Shown here: in pieces, positions 25,313 through 37,300 of the stretch
How the letters are laid out: every line of letters begins with the position of its first letter
Numbering within the stretch: position 1 is the stretch's first letter
Source of the DNA: Rusavskia elegans
Lineage: Eukaryota > Ascomycota > Lecanoromycetes > Teloschistales > Teloschistaceae
Assembly: GCA_011316305.1 (NCBI GenBank)
Contig: SAUG01000018.1
Location: 62,001 to 126,000 of the forward strand
Length of the DNA: 64,000 nt
Direction of reading: 5' to 3'
Program-made: the position numbers and the translations under genes
The notes under the pieces: model-generated
What the model was told of the DNA's origin: nothing
The model's database searches: none
The model's input: the letters and a program-made list of their open reading frames with translations, nothing else

Positions 25313-26685
25313 AATAGATTAAAATTATAATTAATAGAAGGAATATTAAAGATTTCTTCCGGTACCGGAAATATACGAATATCTTTAATACTAAAAGTCG
25401 GCCTAGATAAAAGGATACTAAAATAATTAAAAATAAAAGAAATAATAAAAAAAAGTATCGTTTAGCTAAAAATCTATCGGAAACTCGTAAAATTTTAAAA
25501 GCTATAATAGATAAATTAATCGATATTTAAATAATAAAACTATTGAAATCGAAAGAATATAAATTAAAAGAAAGGAAAATTAAAATATAGAAATAAATTC
25601 TAATCGATCTTTAGTATCTAATATAGAAAGTCGCGACGAATACGTATACCGGCGGTATTAAAATAATAAAGATATTTTATAGAAAATATAACTAGCTTTT
25701 ATAATAAAATAAAAGGCTTAAATATACTATTAAATAACTAATAATAGAAATATATCTACTCGAGTAATATATTACTAATAACGAATTCTAGATCTCTATA
25801 TTAACGGATAGATTTCTATATAAATTTATCTAATTTAAAACTATTATAAAAAGAATACTACCGATCTATAATAGTAAGCTATCGTTAGAATATAATAACT
25901 TTATTTAATATCTCTACTCGGCTTACGATTCCGACTATAAATCTAAGGTTATAAATAGTAATTAGATAATTTTATTTAAAATCTAAAAGCTAAAACTATT
26001 ATATAACTCGCTAGAATAGAATATAATAATAATAAAGGAGTAGATCTATACTAACTATATAAAAGAGCCCGCGGTAACTATAAAGATATATCTATATAAT
26101 ATATAGTTTAAAGGAATTCTATCTAATATAGAAAATATAGATCTATTAATCTACTCTAATACCGTCGCTAACGAAAAAACGTTAGATACTATTACCGAAG
26201 ATAAATCGGAAAGTAAATAACTACTATAAAAAACCGTATAAATAGAATATTCTATCTACTAGTATCTTATAACTATCTACTAGTATCTCTTAACTTCTAC
26301 TAGTAGTTAGTAATTATTATTCTAGATATATTATATTAAGATCTATAAAATATCGTATCTATTTATAAAAAGGATTAATACTTTATATTATTAAAGATTA
26401 TATAGATAAAATAACTCGAATAAAATCTGGTCTAAAATCTTCTTTTCCGTTATAAATTTTTCTTTATTATTTTCTATAGTCTTTTATCTTGTTTTCTACA
26501 GTCCCTTTTTTTCCGAATATAGCGTAGAAAATAGCGGTTAATTCTAGTATAAAGTACTATCTAGAATAGTATAGATAGAATTCTTTTAATTAATTAAAAC
26601 TTTTAGCTTTATTATATATTTAGGCCTTTATAAATATTATAGATTATTTAATAAAGATTTATAAATAGAAAAGTACCGAGGGAAT

Positions 26686-26807
26686 TATTAAATCTAAATT
26701 AAATTAACGTAATTAAACGTATTTAGATAAAATTTCTATATATTAGAATTTAGCATCCAATTTATCTTATTCTATATATTCTGCCCACCACCTATAATAG
26801 CACTACA
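26686..26807 (+). repeat. Right LTR of the outer retrotransposon
   Basis: Partner of 7771-7892. It ends in CACTACA and is preceded by a purine-rich stretch (AAAGTACCGAGGGAA) that could be the polypurine tract. It differs from the left copy mainly by transitions. Confidence 0.8.
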
Positions 26808-26812
26808 CCGCT
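26808..26812. repeat. Candidate target-site duplication CCGCT, right copy
   Basis: Immediately follows the right LTR and matches 7767-7771. Confidence 0.55.
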
Positions 26813-26942
26813 TCTTTTACTAGCGTCACTCGCTTTACTAGCGTTACCTCAGTTTTCAGATCTTCTACGGAGGAATATTGTAGTAATAGTAATAAAAAAA
26901 TATACTAAAAGGCTAGCGTTACTACTAGTACTCTTTCGTAGA

Positions 26943-27411
26943 AGATCTAAGGTTAATTTAATTAGTTTAATCTAGCTTTATATTCGTCGAAATAATAAAA
27001 AGTTATTTTTCGTCGTCGCTTCGACGAGGGGTTTATTTCGAGATATCTCTTCCGAAAACTATCGTCGGGGCTAGATTTCTTAAGGATCTCGCCCCGACGG
27101 CTGGTTTTAGAAGAGAATCTTCGAGATAAACCCTTTATCTCGAGGACGACGAAGAATAACTTTTAAAGGATTTACGATCTATAGATTTTACAAAAATTAT
27201 ATTTTATCGTTATTTCGACGAGGGGTTTATCTCGAGGATTTTTTTCTAAAACTAACCGTTAGGGCGAGATCTTTAAGAAATCTAGCCCTAATAATAGTTT
27301 TCGGAGGAGATATTTTAAAATAAATTTCTTGTCGAAGTAATAACGAAATATAATTTTCGTAAAATTACGAATATAAAACTAGCTGGTTTTTAGAATATTA
27401 AATTTAGATCT
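26943..27411. mobile_element. Composite foldback (MITE-like) element
   Basis: Outer inverted arms start and end with AGATCTAA/TTAGATCT (26943 and 27411) and share CTAG.TTTATATTCGT. Inside are two adjacent foldback units: A at about 26998-27164 (centre 27081) and B at about 27196-27356 (centre 27276). Each is nearly a perfect hairpin, and both share TCGACGAGGGGTTTAT. A further 12-bp inverted pair AGATCTTCTACG/CGTAGAAGATCT joins about 26878 to 26937. No coding capacity. Structure and size fit a non-autonomous DNA element or nested copies of one. Confidence 0.65.
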
Positions 27412-28366
27412 ACTATCCGTTAGAATTTTATACTTTAACTATATAGAGCTAGCGGGACCTACTAGCTTCGGTAAAATATAGTTTTTTTCCAAATTCTGGC
27501 GCGTGTAAATCTAAAAGCTGAAGCAATATTAGCGTGGAACAAAGGATTTACCTTATGATCCAGTATTGGCAATCGCCCAGCACGGACCCTAGGGCAGGTG
27601 CCGAGCTACGGGATCGTATGATTGGGCGAAGGCGGTGCTAGCCTTTCTATAGGTCGGGCGGAGCTAGAGGCGATGCCGTATAGTGAGGTAGAGATAAGCG
27701 GGAAATGCCTCTATTTTACCCCTGAAATCGAGATTTTCTAGGTACTAAAATAGGGGGTCTTCGAAGCTTCCGTGCTGCCCTTCCGGAAGGTTGGGGCGTG
27801 CTGAGGGCGGTGCGGAAGGCTGCCGCCCGGGGCGGGGCTTTTGCCAACCCTGTTATGATGTGTGGAGTCTCCACTCCTTCCCGCAGCCCGATTGGCTTGG
27901 AAATTGGCGGGATCCGCAAGACATGTCTCGGTGGGGTCAATTTCCTACCCGTCCCTCCCCAACGACAGGCTGAGATTCCTTGCCACCTTCGCAAACCAGC
28001 CTGTTACAGGCGCTGCCGCCCCTCTCTCATCCTTGCGCTACATCGGGGTTAACGGGCTGGCTTGTGTGAATGATGAGTGGCATTGCGCTAGTCTCCTTCC
28101 GGCAGAAAGTATACTAATCATGAGTCTACATCGAGCAGATATCTAATCGTGAGTTTCCATCCAGTCATGCCGCCTTGACCACGGAAGCAGCATCTGGAGA
28201 ATACATATAAGTACGGCGACTTCACCATGGCTTTCAATTCCACCAACAAAGACTTCCAACTCCACCCACAAGCCCAGAACTCGACCGCCACATCTTCTCT
28301 GTACCATTTCACGCTCTTTCCCAAGCCACTCACTTCCTTGAACGAACGCGTCGCTCTTCCTGCAAG
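27412..28366. other. Intergenic between transposon island and secreted beta-propeller gene
   Basis: Composition returns to normal by about 27490. Short frames at 27716-28150 have no protein character. A TATA-like ATATAAG lies at about 28205, some 160 bp before the ATG at 28367. Confidence 0.45.
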
Positions 28367-29563
28367 ATGCGCTCTCTTATCTTCGTTCTTTCTATCCTAG
28401 CCACAGCTTCTGCTGTTGTCGCTGCTCCCCAAACCCTCAATGCCGCGAAGAAAAAGGGGGCCTCTCCGAAAGCAATCTACTTCATGACCAACGACGGAAC
28501 CGAGAATTCCATCGTCGCCCTGAAAGTCGGCGACAACGGTACCCTCTCCGACGGATCCAGGACGATGACCGGTGGGAAAGGTGCTTCCGGCATCGACGGG
28601 AACAGTAGCATGCCCGCCGGCCCAGACGCCCTCTTCTCGCAATCTGCCCTCAAAGTCGAAGGCAACTGGATGGTCGCCGTCAATCCCGGCTCCAACACCA
28701 TGACCTTGATGTCCATCGACACCAAGAACCCCACCAAACTCACCATGGTAGGCCAACCTGTAGACACCATGGGTGAATTCCCAGTCACCGCGGCCATCTC
28801 TCGCAAAAACAAAATCGCATGCGTAGGGAATAGCGGAGCTCGGGCGGGCATTGCATGTTTTGCCATCCACCATCGAAAAGGGCTCATCCCCTTGGCGCAA
28901 TCCCAAATCGTCTTCCCAATCAATCAGACCACGCCGCCCGTTGGCCCCCCAAACACGGTCTCCCATGTCTTTTTCAACCAGGATGAAAGCATGCTCCTCA
29001 CTACGGTCAAAGGCGATCCGATGAAGAACAACACAGGCTTTCTTTCCATGCTCCCCGTGCAGAAAGGCAGTGTCGGTACACAAGACACCCGCTCCTCTCC
29101 CCCCGGCACCGCCGTCCTCTTTGGCACCGTGCCTATCCCCGGTTCCAAAGATATCTTCGCTACAGATGCCTCCTTTGGCGCCGCTACCATCTCCACGAAC
29201 GGCACACCCGCCGTGGTCCACAAAGTCAAGATTGAGCGTCAGATAGCAACCTGTTGGGCCGCGATATCCGCCATGACGAAGACAGCATTCGTGACCGACA
29301 CGGCCCAGGATAACCTCGTCGAGGTCGATCCGCGAAGCGGTGAGATTCTGCAAAACACAAAACTGATGAGAGGGAACCCAGGTTACGTCGATCTGGTTGT
29401 TGGAGGGAAATTCGTGTACGCGCTCAGTCCTGGGAGTAAGGATGGGATGAGGAAGGCGTATGTGGTGGTTGTGGATGTCAGTTCTAGGCCTGCGAAGCCA
29501 GTGCAAAATTTCCAACCCGAGGGGCCAGGGAGGAGTAGCATGGGAATGACGGCTTGGATGTAG
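28367..29563 (+). CDS. Secreted beta-propeller protein (3-carboxymuconate cyclase-like)
   Basis: A single 398-aa frame from ATG 28367. Residues 1-20 form a clear signal peptide (MRSLIFVLSILATASAVVAA), so the protein is probably secreted. The rest has the repeat rhythm of a seven-bladed beta-propeller of the lactonase/YncE type found in fungal extracellular proteins, often labelled 3-carboxymuconate cyclase. It begins with an AIYFMTNDGTENSIVAL strand and ends with a VYALSPGSKDGMRKAYVVVVDV strand pair. Such fungal proteins are usually secreted antigens or wall-associated proteins without proven enzyme activity, so I do not claim catalysis. Several N-glycosylation sequons (NGT, NSS, NQT) are present. 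It is the first intact gene after the transposon island. A 420-aa frame on the opposite strand is a shadow. Confidence 0.85.
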   Translation: MRSLIFVLSILATASAVVAAPQTLNAAKKKGASPKAIYFMTNDGTENSIVALKVGDNGTLSDGSRTMTGGKGASGIDGNSSMPAGPDALFSQSALKVEGNWMVAVNPGSNTMTLMSIDTKNPTKLTMVGQPVDTMGEFPVTAAISRKNKIACVGNSGARAGIACFAIHHRKGLIPLAQSQIVFPINQTTPPVGPPNTVSHVFFNQDESMLLTTVKGDPMKNNTGFLSMLPVQKGSVGTQDTRSSPPGTAVLFGTVPIPGSKDIFATDASFGAATISTNGTPAVVHKVKIERQIATCWAAISAMTKTAFVTDTAQDNLVEVDPRSGEILQNTKLMRGNPGYVDLVVGGKFVYALSPGSKDGMRKAYVVVVDVSSRPAKPVQNFQPEGPGRSSMGMTAWM

Positions 29564-31267
29564 ATAAGTTATGGGATTATGGCTGACAGAGAGTACGGTT
29601 GTTGCGCTGGAATGGTGCAGACAGAGGATTAGTCCGTACTTGGGGATCTTTGGGTTCACGTTTTCTAGCGAGAAGACCTGTCACTGTCGCTACCTCCAAG
29701 AAAGCACACGCAGTATTCATGGTTAGCCTTTAGACTTACGAACCACCTGGTATAGAACGAGGAAACTTATATACAAGTCTCTCTACAGCTCGTAGGGTGT
29801 AATAAAAACTGGATTCGGAAAGATCAAGAATTCTCGACATCGTTTTCTTACCCGTTCGAATATCAGAGCCAGGAAATCGCTGCCTTGACATAAGCTCTGC
29901 ACCAGATTCAGGCAAGTCATAGTAATCAGCAAGAAGACGGTCGCTCAGGCAAGGCGCATGCCGTGGAAACAATCTATTGCCCTCTCATACACCTTTCCTC
30001 CAGAACAAAGCCCACACAGCAGTGAAAAAAATCCATCATAGCTCTTTCCATTAAATATATTATGCCTACCTTATCTTATTCGCAAACCAGCTTTTCCCTT
30101 CAACCGGAAAACTCATCCCATCAGCACCCCGCGGTATATATCTCACACCTCTCCACTCACGGAAAGTTCCCATCGCCAGAGTCTATAGCTCCCCTTACTT
30201 ACGGTCCGCAACCACAGACTCCGTCAATCTCACGAAATATGCGAATGGTAGATAACTCAGCAAGCTTCTGCATCACAACATATACTCCAACCCAACCCAA
30301 TTCAACTCTACCAATCGCGCGAGCTGGCTGGCTGTTGATGGAAACGGTCCTTTGCCCACCCGGCCAGCCAATGAGTGTATTAGCAATCGATTCTGAGCTG
30401 AACTTCCTGCCCCAGCTTATATGCTCTGACCCAGCGCGCCCCCGTGAATGCGGAGGGGTAGTTGTATCGTCCTATGTAGATGGCGGCGGCGGCAAGGTAT
30501 GGTATGGGGCTGGATTCGATGTACCTTGTGTCAGTCACCTTTTTGGTTTTTTATGATTTGTAGGCTGTGGTGATGTTGCCTGCTTTGTGGGGTGCATTAC
30601 GGCTAGGATGAAGACTTGGGCTGGCTAGGTGAAAGGTGCGAGATGGGGATTAGGAGAGGGGTTGGGTTTGGTGGTGAGAGAGGATGGGGAGTAGGGAGGA
30701 TGGTAGGGAGGGTAGGGCGAGGGTTGTGCTGATGGTGGGGTGTATGTTGGATATAAGGGGTGGTGCTGCTGATTGAGGGGTGTGATGTAGATTGTGTGAG
30801 GTGGGTGGAGAGGTGGTTTCGGTTTCGGGTGGGTGGATGGGGTTGGGAGATTGGATGGGTCTGTGAAGTTGGGATATCACTCCATGTATCCATGTTCTAA
30901 TTTCAGACAAGGTATGGCGAAAGTAGTGGATGTGCCCATAGAAATTCTCCAGATACAACCCTTGACAGAGGATTGAGCCATCTTGTGAAGATGGACGAAA
31001 AGTCAGGCACGATTCATGGTCTTGGTCAGACTTGTGTTGCTATTCATCGCTCATGGATTTTCTATGTTTTCAAAGTCCTATCCAAATCCATCAATCATCT
31101 CGACGGATTGGTGATACGAGTTGATATGCTTAACTAAAATCCCTCACTCCAGATATGATAGGGGGGGAATTAAAAACATTCGCATCCAAAACTCGCAGAA
31201 CAATCATAAGCAAAAGGAACACCGCTCGCAAGTAAACTCATCATCGAAAACATCCTTCCAGATCACC

Positions 31268-31300
<33 letters not shown>

Positions 31301-31369
31301 GCCCTCTCCATAAGGGTTGCTTTCCCTCTCCGCCTTCCCTTTCTCCATCCACACAAGCACCTCCACATC
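29564..31369. other. Intergenic; low-complexity and G-rich stretch, no supported gene
   Basis: The frames at 29736-29972 (minus) and 30062-30556 (plus) lack motifs and start context, and I do not call them. From about 30640 to 30860 the plus strand is strongly G/T-rich with many GGG and GGGG runs. An ATC microsatellite sits near the 3' end of the large minus-strand gene. Confidence 0.45.
31270..31300. repeat. (ATC)n microsatellite
   Basis: About ten CAT/ATC trinucleotide units, probably in the 3' untranslated region of the minus-strand gene ending at 31370. Confidence 0.9.
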
Positions 31370-34300
31370 TCATTCCGAATCCAAATCCGAATCCGATTCG
31401 CCTTCAATAATCCCCGCATCGATCTTCTCCATCCGCTTTATCAGCTTCTGGTGCTTTCTCTCCGCCTTTGCAAATCTCTTGTGCTCTTCTGGGGTGAGAT
31501 TCGGGTTGTTCAGCCCTTGGTCGTCGTCGTCGTAGAGATCCCAGTGTGCGTCTTTCTCGTTGTCTTCCTCATCTACTTCATCTCTTTGATTGCTATCTCC
31601 GATTCGAAGCCCGCGCTCCCAGGATGCGGGATCGTGGTTTCGGTTGTTGGTGTGAGAGTGGGAGTTGGATGGCTGATCGTTGTCGTCATTGTAGTCCATG
31701 TCATCGTCTTCGAATTCACCATCTTCGTTGGTGGTGGAAGGCTGAGTGGGTGCATGTGCAGGCTGGGTATTCGCCATCTGCATCCCGCTTGGGGAAGATG
31801 AAGGCGATGCCAACGATGGTCGCCCTCTGGCTGTAGGTCCCCCCAGTCCCGGCAACAGTGATGGTCCCAAATTCTCCCATGGCCTTGAGGGCACATATCT
31901 TGCCCTCGGATCCGTATGTGATCCAGGTCTCGTGGGCGTCGAAGGCCCAGCTCCATTCACGGAAACGGATCCACCCAATTGCTCCGGCGACAGATTTTCC
32001 AGCCAAGAGGGATCGAAGCAAGGCGCTTGATTCTCCTTCTCCCCATATCCACTAACCCTAGCATCCGTCCAATTCTCTACCTCATCCTCGCTGCCCCGTC
32101 TCTTTTTCCCATACCCGTTTCCTTTGGAGCCGGGGATGGGTTCAGCGGGTATACAATCTTCAAAGTCCACTTCCTCATCCTCATCGCTCTCGATATCTTC
32201 TTTGGGGTTGGGAAAGGCGGCTTTAACTTGGCGTTGGGCGGCGACGGTTTGGTTTAGGAAATCAGTGTAGGAGGTTGAGGTTGAGGGCGGGGGTCTGAAC
32301 ATGGTTTTGTCGTTGAAGACGGGGCTTTCGGCGGGTTCATCGTCTTTGGTGATGCGGTTGGGGACGGGGTTGTCGGGTATGTTTTCCGGTGAGAGCGATG
32401 AGGAGGAAGGGGAGGACATGAAATCTGAAGAGGGGCGGTGCTTTTTTTTACGATCGTCTTCACTGTCGTCATCTTCGCCTTCGACCGTGACGATGAACGG
32501 TTTCTCGGATGGAGCTTCGAAGAAATCTGCTGCCGTGGGCTTCGGTCGGCGTCGACGGATGGGATTGAGGATTCGTTGTTCGGGGGGAACGCCTTCGGAT
32601 GGTTGAAGGGTCTCTTTCCCCTTCCCCTTATCGTTATATTCCTTCTCGGGCAAGTGATTGGGGGTGGGAGAAGAAAGAACTTTCTCCGGCGTTGTGTGCT
32701 GAGTCGATTGTGGGTGCTGCTCCGGACTGTTGGAGCTGCTGTTGTTCGTCGAAGGAGAGTTCGCAGGAGAGGAAGATTGTGTTCGTGGTTTGGGGAACGG
32801 CTTCCCTGAAAAAGGGCTTATCTCATACTCAATGGGTGTCGAGCCATCCTTCTCATTACCATTGTCCCCTAATAATTCACCTGGCTTCCAAGGTTCTCCG
32901 CTGAAGGGGTTGATGATATCCGAATCAACTGGTGGAGAGTAGTCCTTCACATTAGTCTCATCAGCCGGCTGCGCACTATCAAACCCCCAATGATCTGCCT
33001 CGAGCGGCTCTGAGAAACCGGTTCCTTGTTGCTGCTGCCAATTTCCGTTCTCATATTCACTGCCATTCTCTACCAATGCGGCCATGCGATGGTTGTCCTC
33101 GGATTCATACTCGGCAGAAAGGGCCTCGGACTCAGTTGGCGAGGCAGGGGATATCAGCACTTCAGGCTCTGGGTTTGTTAATGGTTGTTGTGGCTGTTGC
33201 GGTTGCGGTGGCTGCCACTGTTGCTGTGGGTCAAGCGACAGGAGTTGAGGGTCGATACAAGCGTTGTCGCTGTTGTGGTATGTGGCAGCCGGATTGAATG
33301 AGTTGTCCCTGGTAGTAGTACCAAATTGCACCGGTTGTTGCTGTAGCAAACTCCAATGCTGTGCTTGAACTCCAACAAAAGGGTTATCATTCCCCACGCC
33401 ACCACTCGATGACTCTCCATTCGTGTTCCCATTCCTATTATTCATATAAGGGGCAAAGATACTCTGCAAAGTCGGCTTACTCTCATTCGCACTCGCCTTT
33501 ACCGGCCCCGAAAGCTGCACCACGCGTTTGGGCGGAGGTTTTTTCTTCTCCAAGACGCCCTTTGGCAATGGCTTCTTTTTGTTCGGTAAGCGTTTTGGGG
33601 ACTGTTGGTTGAGCGCGCTTGTGAGGAGATCATCGACATTGCCTTGTTCGTTGGAATGGAATGATCCCATTCCTCCGTTGTTGGTATTGGTGAAAGAATT
33701 TTGTGATTGAGGACCAGTGGCCCAAAGGACGTTGTTGGAGGGCGCAAGACCAGTTCCAGTGGGATCTGGATACATTGTCTCATGCATACCTTCCTCAGTA
33801 TTAAACATTTGACCAGCACCATGCGTAGGCTGCTGGACCTGCTGTCCGTGTGCCGCGGAACCTTGGAAGACTGGCCGCTGAGCGGACGGCGTGTTCTGAC
33901 CGGAGGAGAAAGCATTTTCCATCGGCACATCTTCCCTCGGGCCTCCATTACCGAAGAAAAATGGAGAAGATTGCGTATTGTTGGATTGGCCGGAACCAGA
34001 GAACGCTGGGGCCTGTCCTTGAAACTGTGGCTGGGATGAGGTTCCAAATCCGAATTGGCCATGGGTTACTGTTTTAATCGACTGGTTATCGAGTTCGTTC
34101 CAGGCATGAACAGGACGCAGCAGGTCGGAAAAGTCTAAGTTTACATCATCAGGAGCAACGTTCCCCTGGCCGATCCCCGGAAGAGGCTGTTGAGGAGAGC
34201 CTGGAGGAGCAGGTCCAAAGCCAGTGCAGGTCGGAAATGTTGGCTGCACCCCTGCCATTGGCTGATCGAATGAGAAATCCCCAGAAGGCGGACAGAACTG

Positions 34301-37300
34301 GTTCGGGTTGTTGTTGGAAGCTGCCGGTGCAGAAGCAGCATCTAGCTTAATTGTCTCCATCAAATGATCGAGTTCGAAAAAAGCATTATTCTGTTGGACT
34401 CCTGGCATCGCCTGACCGGACGAGAAATTCCCGTTCGTTGGATGGAATTGCATCTGATTGTCATTCGCATGAGATGATTCTGCAGCTGGCGTTGAAGGTG
34501 CATCTTCCATGGCGGCCACTTTTTGATCGACCTCTTTCCAGAATTCGGCACTGTCGACCAGATCCACGTCTTTAAGAAAATTAAAATCCATTCCCGATCG
34601 ATCAATGGCCGCATCGAACATCTCCTGATCGAAATCCACAGGAAGTTCAGCTTGTGACATGGTAGTCTGAGGTGCTGCATCGTCCATGTCAAAGTGTCCG
34701 TTCTCGAGACCCGTATCGCGAGGCTGGATCAAGGTTAGCTGATGAGAAGTCGACAGCATAATTTGGCGACCTACCGCCTCTCCCATTGGTTCATCGCCAT
34801 TGTCATGTACTTCCTCTGGTTGCTTGTCGTTTGAGGGATTGTTCTGGACCAATGTAGGGAGTGTGCCATTAGCAAATACGGATTCTGGATTAGTATTGGA
34901 TGCTGCAGCATCTACCTGTGCTTGGGCTAGCTTTTCTTTTGCCTTCTGTTGATCGCCCACATGCTCTGACTGGCCAGCATCAGGCAGTGTGCCATCTTCA
35001 TGCTTCGAAGTTGTCTCTTCAGGTTCAACAGACTTGCCAGATATCTTATCCTTACCTTCATCGCTCATTCCGCGTGGCTGCCTCGTTGTTGGCTGCAGAA
35101 CCAGAGAGGAAGGACTTTGGAGACCTACCGCTTCTCCCTTTAATTGGTCGCTCTTATCATTAGTCACCTCTGCTGTCTTGTCGCTCGAGGTAGGTTGGGC
35201 CAATTTAGGGAGTGTGCCAGCAGCGGGAATGGGCTGTGGAGGAGGGGGGTTTGATGCATGTTTAGCTGAGGGTTGTTCGGATTCGATGGATTTGCCTGTG
35301 GATGCGGGAGAAGTGACAACAGAAGCTTGTCCTGGCAGGACCGGTTTCCCACCTGCCTCAGCTTGGTTCGCAAGGGTGGACGAGAGAGACGGTGGTAAAG
35401 TTTCCTTTGATGCTACGTCGGTTTTCGCACTGACTTGTCCGGTTGGCTGTGCTGGAGTCGCAGCAGTCGAGCTTGCAATGTCATTTGTCGTCGCATCCAA
35501 ATGGGTGATATTTTCCTCAACAATCGACGATAAATCTTCGGATACTTGGTCTTTTACCTTATCGTCATCCCTCTGTGTCTGTTCCTGAATTGCAGTATGT
35601 GAGCCTTTCCCGACATCTTGGCTTCCCTGGCCAGAGGTTTTATCAGTAGAAGCCGAGGGTTGCCCTGCACCTGGCTGATCCCCATCCCCATTGACCAAAA
35701 AGTGGCCAGTGATGGACGTCAAACCTTCTACTTCCGATAGCTGGCGCCAGGTAATGCTCAGCGACGGGATGCGGTAAGGCCAAGTGATAAGTCTCTGGCC
35801 CTCGTCTGCTGCTGTTATCAAAAAATCTATCTGGGGCGTGATATCTTCAACCTCGATCCCATCGTCCACACGAAAGGAGTGTGACAACGGATCCAACGGC
35901 TCTTCTACCTCGTCAGGATATATCACTTCAGGCTCCGACGCTTCGCTAGCTCGCGGAGAGGAAAAGCCCATTTCGGAGGCCAACTCGTCACTGAATGAGT
36001 GTTCTGATGGCAGGCCTATGTCAATCAGGGACTCCTCCGATCCAGGTGGTGACTGAGGTGGAGGAGTAGCTGCAGCCGAAACAAATGGTGGGGAGGAGTG
36101 GACTGATATGGAGGAAGGGACAGATGCCTGAGATAGCGTTGGTGATAGAGGAAGAGGTATGGAAGACGCTACAGGTCCTTTGGATGCTGGAGGTGTGATC
36201 GAGCGTGAAACACCATCAGCTTTAGGGGCGTGCGCAGATGAAGGTGAAGTCGGTGCAGGAGAAGCGGCGGGCGACATAGCAGAGACGGCGTTGGTAGACT
36301 ATTCAAAGCAAAGGTTAGCCACAATTGTCAGACAGATAAGTTTCTCATAAGCACGTACCAGTTGGGACCGCAACGCCTCCATTTTTTTCTCGAGATCACG
36401 AAAACGCTGGTCTCTCGAGAAGACGTCCCGCTGCAAGGAGCGGATGTCTGCTTCATGGCGCTCGTCGTGTCGGGCCCGCTCCGCATTGATGGTGACGATC
36501 AATGCTGCATTCTCTAGATGTATCTTTTTGTTCGCCGCATCCAATTCCTTGATCTTAATATCTCTCTTCGAAATTTCATTCTCGGCGGATTGCTGCAATG
36601 TCATGGTACTGCTCAGTGTCTTCTTGTGTTGAGCCTTCGACGTTTCGTTGTCGACCTTCAGCGAGGTAACTTCCCTCGCCTTCTCGGAAAAGGCACTACT
36701 CAAATTGTTCTTGTCGGTCTTCAGCTGCTCGTTCTCGGTCTTCAGGGTTTTGATCTCTTCGTCCTTCTCCTCGGCTTCCTCCAGACAAGTGTCCAAAGCC
36801 GAGACTCGACACTCATCGGTCTCCTCAAGATCCTTGACCTCTTTTTGCAGTGAATTGACTTTGACTTCAGCTTCTGTAAGCTGCTGTGTGGTTTCGTCGA
36901 TCTTAATCATGAGCTGCTTCTTCTCGCGTTGACACTCGTCTTCGCGGGCCTCCAAGGCTTTCTCCGCTTTTCGCATTCGGGAAGCCACGCCATGGCATTT
37001 GTTGATCGTTGATTCGAGCTCGGAAGTTAATTTGGTGATTCTTTTGCCTTTCGCGAGATCTTCCTGCTTCAGTGCCGACACTTGGTCTTCCAACCCCTGG
37101 ATCTTTGTCTCAGCTTGGCTCTGCGATGCAGTGCTCTTGCTGACCCCGATCTGATGTTTTTCCATGATAGTAGCCGTCTCCGTTTCGCTCTGCCTTTTGA
37201 TTGCGGCAAGAGCTTCGGCAGCATCAGCCTTGATTGTTGCAATATCTGCCTGGGCCTTCTGTGCATCGGCTGCTCGAGCAGCCTTCCCGGCCTGTAATTC

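Larger units (their letters stand above)
7767..26812. mobile_element. RIP-degraded nest of transposons bounded by an LTR pair
   Basis: A 19 kb block of extreme AT content. By eye CA and TG dinucleotides are almost absent while CG persists, the footprint of CpA-to-TpA repeat-induced point mutation. Almost no open frame longer than 60 codons survives; the one exception I see is at 24864-25049 and it is AT-driven. The outer boundaries are a pair of 122-bp direct repeats (7771-7892 and 26686-26807) flanked by CCGCT on both sides, as expected for an LTR retrotransposon. The interior is far too long for one element and contains a 5.6 kb inverted repeat, a gypsy pol relic and other remnants, so it is a nest. 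Stretches I could not assign: 7893-12150, 12313-14305, 23151-25266 and 25313-26685. They contain decayed coding-like sequence with RIP-type stops (TAG/TAA replacing CAG/CAA). Confidence 0.85.

Noticed and set aside
28397..29659. 420-codon minus-strand ORF
   Set aside because: It overlaps the signal-peptide beta-propeller gene on the other strand. Its composition (Gly/Asp/His-rich, no motif) is that of an antisense shadow of GC-rich codons.
29736..29972. 78-codon minus-strand ORF (ADYYDLPESG...)
   Set aside because: It has some protein-like character but is short and isolated; too weak to call.
30062..30556. 164-codon plus-strand ORF
   Set aside because: No domain, signal peptide or homologous-looking block; may be chance in a GC-normal intergenic region.
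30603..30958. Minus-strand Pro/Thr/His-rich ORFs
   Set aside because: Low-complexity translation of a G-rich strand, with no start context, motif or splice partner.
31121..31801. Plus-strand ORF with a poly-His run
   Set aside because: The His run is the ATC microsatellite read in one frame, and most of the ORF is antisense to the last exon of the giant gene.
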